Shown here: piece after piece, positions 8,801 to 10,836 of the stretch
Numbering within the stretch: position 1 is the stretch's first letter
How the letters are laid out: each line of letters opens with the position of its first letter
Source: Cyclostephanos tholiformis
Taxonomy: Eukaryota; Bacillariophyta; Thalassiosirophyceae; Thalassiosirales; Thalassiosiraceae
DNA: 10,836 bases
Direction of reading: 5' to 3'
Assembly (NCBI GenBank): GCA_036939975.1
Contig: JALLPB010001188.1
Coordinates: 1 to 10,836, forward strand
The notes under the pieces: model-generated
The model's database searches: none
Seen by the model: the letters and a program-made list of their open reading frames with translations, nothing else
Told to the model about the DNA's origin: nothing
Program-made: the position numbers and the translations under genes

Positions 8801-8922
8801 GCGGACGCGGCGTGGTCCCGATGGAGGAAGCCGTTGGAGGGTTGGGGGGGGCGACGACGACGATGACCCGCGATGCCCCGACGGGCGACGGCGGCGGCGG
8901 CACCAAGGGAGGCGCGGAACAT
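5821..8922 (-). CDS. EF-hand protein kinase with two cNMP-binding-like domains (CDPK-like), three exons
   Basis: Exons 7806-8922, 6023-7643 and 5821-5905 encode 940 aa. A Ser/Thr kinase domain of the CaMK/CDPK type spans about 249-528. It has the glycine loop LGSGAYG (256-262), Lys279 in CALKK, Glu294, the catalytic loop HADLKPEN (371-378), DFG (396-398) and PPE in place of APE (ending at 433), then DMWALGVIVYMMLLGRHPF. An EF-hand follows (loop 593-604, D-K-D-K-K-G-F-L-D-R-K-D). Two cyclic-nucleotide-binding folds come next (about 641-728 and 755-840), then an EF-hand pair with a canonical loop at 885-896 and a weaker one at 921-932. By family analogy Ca2+ should relieve inhibition of the kinase, while the nucleotide folds add a second input. 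The first 240 aa are low-complexity: basic at the N-terminus, with a short hydrophobic stretch (about 51-62), Gly runs and Asp/Arg-rich runs. ATG 8922 is the first in frame. The arginine expected in HRD is Ala, so this is a non-RD kinase. Confidence 0.9.
5906..6022 (-). other. kinase intron 2 (117 bases)
   Basis: The donor is GTAAGC at 6022 and the acceptor TTTGCAG ends at 5906. Without splicing, the frame would stop two bases into this intron, right after DSEM. Splicing rebuilds the Met codon and adds ASLISTLSLNDSGEVDFLEF, which completes the second hand of the C-terminal EF pair. That fit makes the intron convincing. Confidence 0.88.
7644..7805 (-). other. kinase intron 1 (162 bases)
   Basis: The donor GTACGT is at 7805 and the acceptor CCTTGCAG ends at 7644. 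The join splits the catalytic Asp codon (G from exon 1, AT from exon 2) and restores VVHADLKPENIML. Reading through instead gives a stop within a few codons. Confidence 0.93.
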
Positions 8923-8972
8923 GATGCTTGTCCACTTGTGCCGTTTGTTCGTGCGTCAGTCCGTTCTACCCC

Positions 8973-9004
8973 CACACACACCACACACGCACACACACAC
9001 ACAC
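8973..9004. repeat. CA microsatellite upstream of the kinase gene
   Basis: An interrupted CA tract of about 32 bases (CACACACACCACACACGCACACA...) lies 50-80 bases before the kinase start codon on that gene's upstream side, so it is probably in its promoter or 5' UTR. It is followed by a C/CT-rich stretch to about 9025. Such tracts change length easily. Confidence 0.8.
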
Positions 9005-9113
9005 CCTCCCCCTCCTCCTCCCGTCTTTCTTGCCTTATTGGAAGCCTGGGTTATTCTCGGAATAGTATGATGGTTGTTCCTCCTGAATTTTCATGTTGAT
9101 ATATCATAATATT

Positions 9114-9362
9114 TTAAGTCGGCCTTGGTTTTATCGTAGATGGGATTGGAACAGCCGATAATCTGTCGTCGTTCGTCCACTCGGTGGCACTCGCATCTCT
9201 ATGTTGTTCACACTTAGAGTACTCGGTAACTTTCCTCTTCTCTTGACGGGCCAGATGTTCCCGCCGCTTCGAATCTGGATACTAATTCCTCCTGATGATC
9301 GGAACGTTAAATCTACTTGACATTCTTCCCTCGATATTGAGCTCATTGATGGGGTAACCCTT
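9114..9362 (-). pseudogene. unrecognised coding-like relic with one in-frame stop
   Basis: The minus strand reads open from 9362 to TAA at 9114-9116, except for one TAG at 9282-9284. It gives 82 codons with a natural-looking composition: GYPINELNIEGRMSSRF before the stop, then YPDSKRREHLARQEKRK and a polar tail ending IKPRPT. Another minus-strand frame (9131-9346) is open for 71 codons over the same bases, which weakens the case, since both can arise by chance. I do not recognise a family. It could be a decayed gene or retroelement fragment, or non-coding DNA. Confidence 0.25.
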
Positions 9363-9787
9363 TCACATGCTAATTCCTATTTAAGCAATCTTAAAAAATC
9401 TTTAGGTAGAAATTCCGCCGGCCTCCAAAAGTCACACATAAAAAGTGGATCACAGAACCTCAATATTATATTATATCGCGTCAAAACGGAGAGAGGCGTC
9501 AACCCCACAGCGAACAAACATCAAGCGACACAGAGGAAGAAGGAAATATGGTCGAAGGTAAGAGAGGACGGAGGATCACGTCATGCCCGTCGTACAACCG
9601 CTGTCGGTGTGGTTTTGGATTCGTCAGTGGCGTAATGAGCGAGCGGGTCGTCCCCCCCCGATATAATAATAATTATCACGGGGCCTTAGAGCGCGCAAAA
9701 AAAGAAAAAAACTGACGCCCGATCCGACCCTGCTCGCGAACCGCGCTCGATTCCTGCTCGGTGGGCCGGGTCTCCACATCCCTGCAT
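9363..9787. other. intergenic, with a possible start exon
   Basis: AT-rich near 9370-9480, then mixed. At 9548-9557 an ATG in purine-rich context (GGAAAT ATG GTC GAA G) is followed at once by a consensus donor, GTAAGA. It could be a 10-base first coding exon encoding Met-Val-Glu. No acceptor before the 9810 frame joins it in phase as the sequence stands. An 8-C run lies at 9652-9659. Confidence 0.25.
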
Positions 9788-9868
9788 CCCCCCCCCCTCA
9801 TTTCACGCCATGTATCGCCCCCCCCTGCCGGNGATCAAGAGGCACGATACGGGGGGGGGGGGGGGGGG
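9788..9868. repeat. C-tracts and an 18-G tract around the single N
   Basis: There are 10 C at 9788-9797, 8 C at 9818-9825, an undetermined base at 9832, and 18 consecutive G at 9851-9868. The C- and G-tracts could pair into a hairpin with the N in its loop region, and the G-tract could also form a quadruplex. Tract lengths in such DNA are unreliable, so any reading frame crossing it is provisional. Confidence 0.85.
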
Positions 9869-9989
9869 CGCGTACGCGGGCATGAAGGGTCGGTTGGCCG
9901 CGCAAGCGAACAAGCAGAGGGGCATCGAGAGTCACGCCCAGATCCAGCGAAGGCTCACGAATTCGCGCCGTTTCACGAAGCAGACCTAA
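9810..9989 (+). CDS. small basic hypothetical protein, 59 aa (provisional)
   Basis: The frame runs from ATG 9810 to TAA 9987-9989. It starts MYRPPLP, has the N in codon 8, continues IKRHDT, then six Gly from the G-tract, then AYAGMKGRLAAQANKQRG and a strongly basic tail (IQRRLTNSRRFTKQT). The part after the G-tract has a believable protein composition with an amphipathic, Arg/Lys/Gln-rich helix and does not depend on the tract length if translation starts at the inner ATG (9882). The frame is open upstream to TAG at 9687-9689. No family is recognised, and it may be the last exon of a gene whose first exon starts at 9548 if the G count is wrong. Confidence 0.35.
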   Translation: MYRPPLPXIKRHDTGGGGGGAYAGMKGRLAAQANKQRGIESHAQIQRRLTNSRRFTKQT

Positions 9990-10697
9990 TTGTTTGTTGT
10001 TGATGATGATGATATGTATCATTATCGTCACGGTCGAAGAATCATCATCACATCTTTCATATCTTTCCGCCCGTTCGTCATGGGCATCATGGGGAGGTGT
10101 GTTACATTCTTGCGGGAGTGGGGGGGCATGTCGGAATTAGGGTTGATTGATAATTACAGAAGTTAAATTGGCGAGTTAGGGCAGGGGGGGGGGAGGGGAG
10201 GCATGGAGGTTAAGAATCTGGTACTCCGATCCGGCGAATATGTGTCCGAACAACGGAGGAATACCCTTGGATTCGGGTCTCCTCTTTTCTTGTGTTTGTT
10301 TGGTTTGATGGCGGTGTGCTACCATTTTAGAGCTGATTGAGGCAGTAGAAGGAGGAGTTGGCCACGATCATATTACAAGGTAGACGGCCTACAAAACTTA
10401 ATTATATGAAAAATGATCTTGCCAATTACGATTTGTTCAGAAATGGTTTTACTCGCGACTTTTATTCTCGGTTGGCCGGCATTGAGCGGGCATCACGGTC
10501 CATCAATTGATTCGTATGATTTTTTAGGCGTTTCATTACTTGGCAGAGATTTCTTTTCGTTCAATTATATAATATTTCGAACGAAAGCGATAAAGATACA
10601 ATGATTAACCCTCGGACTGGCTATATTATATAATATAATCGCAAGCGCAACCAATAATGAAAACTATTTCCCCTCGAGGCGATCGATCGCTACATAT
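9990..10697. other. intergenic, little content recognised
   Basis: There are G-rich tracts near 10120-10130 and 10183-10208, a GATGAT run near 10000-10015 and AT-rich palindromic words near 10621-10640. A 63-codon frame at 10413-10604 (+) is hydrophobic by virtue of T-rich DNA and looks like chance. The last 50-100 bases are the 3' flank of the right-edge TM9SF gene. Confidence 0.4.
10203..10340 (+). CDS. short open frame, 45 aa, with one hydrophobic segment (weak)
   Basis: ATG 10203 to TGA 10338-10340. The N-terminal half is polar (MEVKNLVLRSGEYVSEQRRN); the second half is hydrophobic (GSPLFLCLFGLMAVCYHF) and could be a membrane anchor. It lies just after a G-rich tract. There is no family match by eye and no splice context, so it may be chance. 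Confidence 0.2.
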   Translation: MEVKNLVLRSGEYVSEQRRNTLGFGSPLFLCLFGLMAVCYHFRAD

Positions 10698-10836
10698 TTA
10701 GTCAACCTTAATGGAGCTGAAAATCTTACGAATGAACCAAAAGCTCGTCAACATACCCACAGAACCGGTGACCAAGAAAATAGCAGTGCAAATGAGGAAC
10801 ATGTATCCGAAGTACAGCATGTAGGTGATGAGCATC
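10698..10836 (-). CDS. second TM9SF/EMP70 gene, C-terminal part (runs off the window)
   Basis: The last 45 codons and the TAA (10698-10700) of another nonaspanin, entering from beyond the right edge. They encode the ninth membrane helix and the tail KIFSSIKVD, again ending in the COPI-binding K-x-D signal. Compared with the copy at 4926-5063, the first 18 codons are identical base for base. The remaining 28 codons (stop included) have 11 base changes, altering six residues (L to I, L to F, V to M, C to S, L to F, T to S) with two silent changes. Similarity ends at the stop codon; the 3' flanks differ. The two genes are in opposite orientation with their 3' ends facing each other. Confidence 0.93.
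   Translation of the reverse strand, partial: MLITYMLYFGYMFLICTAIFLVTGSVGMLTSFWFIRKIFSSIKVD

Noticed and set aside
9761..10003. 80-aa plus-strand frame through the G-tract
   Set aside because: It reads the same bases as the 59-codon frame in another frame, and its middle is only Gly from the homopolymer. It would matter only if the G count is wrong.
10413..10604. 63-aa hydrophobic frame
   Set aside because: Its hydrophobicity follows from T-rich DNA; there is no motif, family or splice context.
1..10836. tRNA, rRNA, CRISPR or intact transposon
   Set aside because: No cloverleaf, rRNA-like block, regular spaced repeats, transposase or terminal repeats were seen on either strand.

Overview
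This is nuclear DNA of a eukaryote, most likely a diatom or another stramenopile. The genes have short GT-AG introns (117, 119 and 162 bases). The families are eukaryotic: a TM9SF/EMP70 nonaspanin, an EF-hand protein kinase, a BTB-domain protein and a cyclophilin. The mix of compact genes, an MgtE-type transporter and a kinase combining EF-hands with cyclic-nucleotide-binding folds fits that group. The species-level assignment is inference; the eukaryotic nature is read directly from the introns and domains.

Layout from left to right. Bases 1-347 are AT-rich and carry a small cluster of TTGATC words. Bases 348-1123 (+) hold a broken BTB/POZ gene with two in-frame stops and one frameshift. Bases 1340-1501 (-) hold a 53-codon remnant of a cyclophilin-type peptidyl-prolyl isomerase. 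Bases 1550-2524 (-) encode a 324-aa MgtE/SLC41-type divalent cation channel with a signal-like N-terminus and no Mg-sensing domains. Bases 2980-5063 (+) encode a complete 654-aa TM9SF protein in two exons. Bases 5821-8922 (-) encode a 940-aa kinase in three exons: kinase, EF-hand, two cNMP-binding-like domains, then an EF-hand pair. Just beyond its stop, 5296-5496 (-) is an unexplained acidic open frame that could be an alternative last exon.

The right 1.8 kb is mostly intergenic. It has a CA microsatellite, a coding-like relic at 9114-9362 (-), extreme C and G homopolymers around the window's only N, and two short unrecognised open frames (59 and 45 codons). At the right edge, 10698-10836 (-) is the C-terminal end of a second TM9SF gene. 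It is about 92% identical over 138 bases to the end of the first copy, so the two paralogues form an inverted, tail-to-tail pair about 5.6 kb apart with the kinase gene between them.

The genes do not form one pathway. The MgtE-like and TM9SF genes are divergent, with about 455 bases between their start codons, so they may share a promoter region. The most distinctive gene is the kinase: it could join calcium sensing to a second ligand, but both nucleotide pockets lack the usual glutamate and the catalytic loop is non-RD. No tRNA, rRNA, CRISPR array or intact mobile element was seen.
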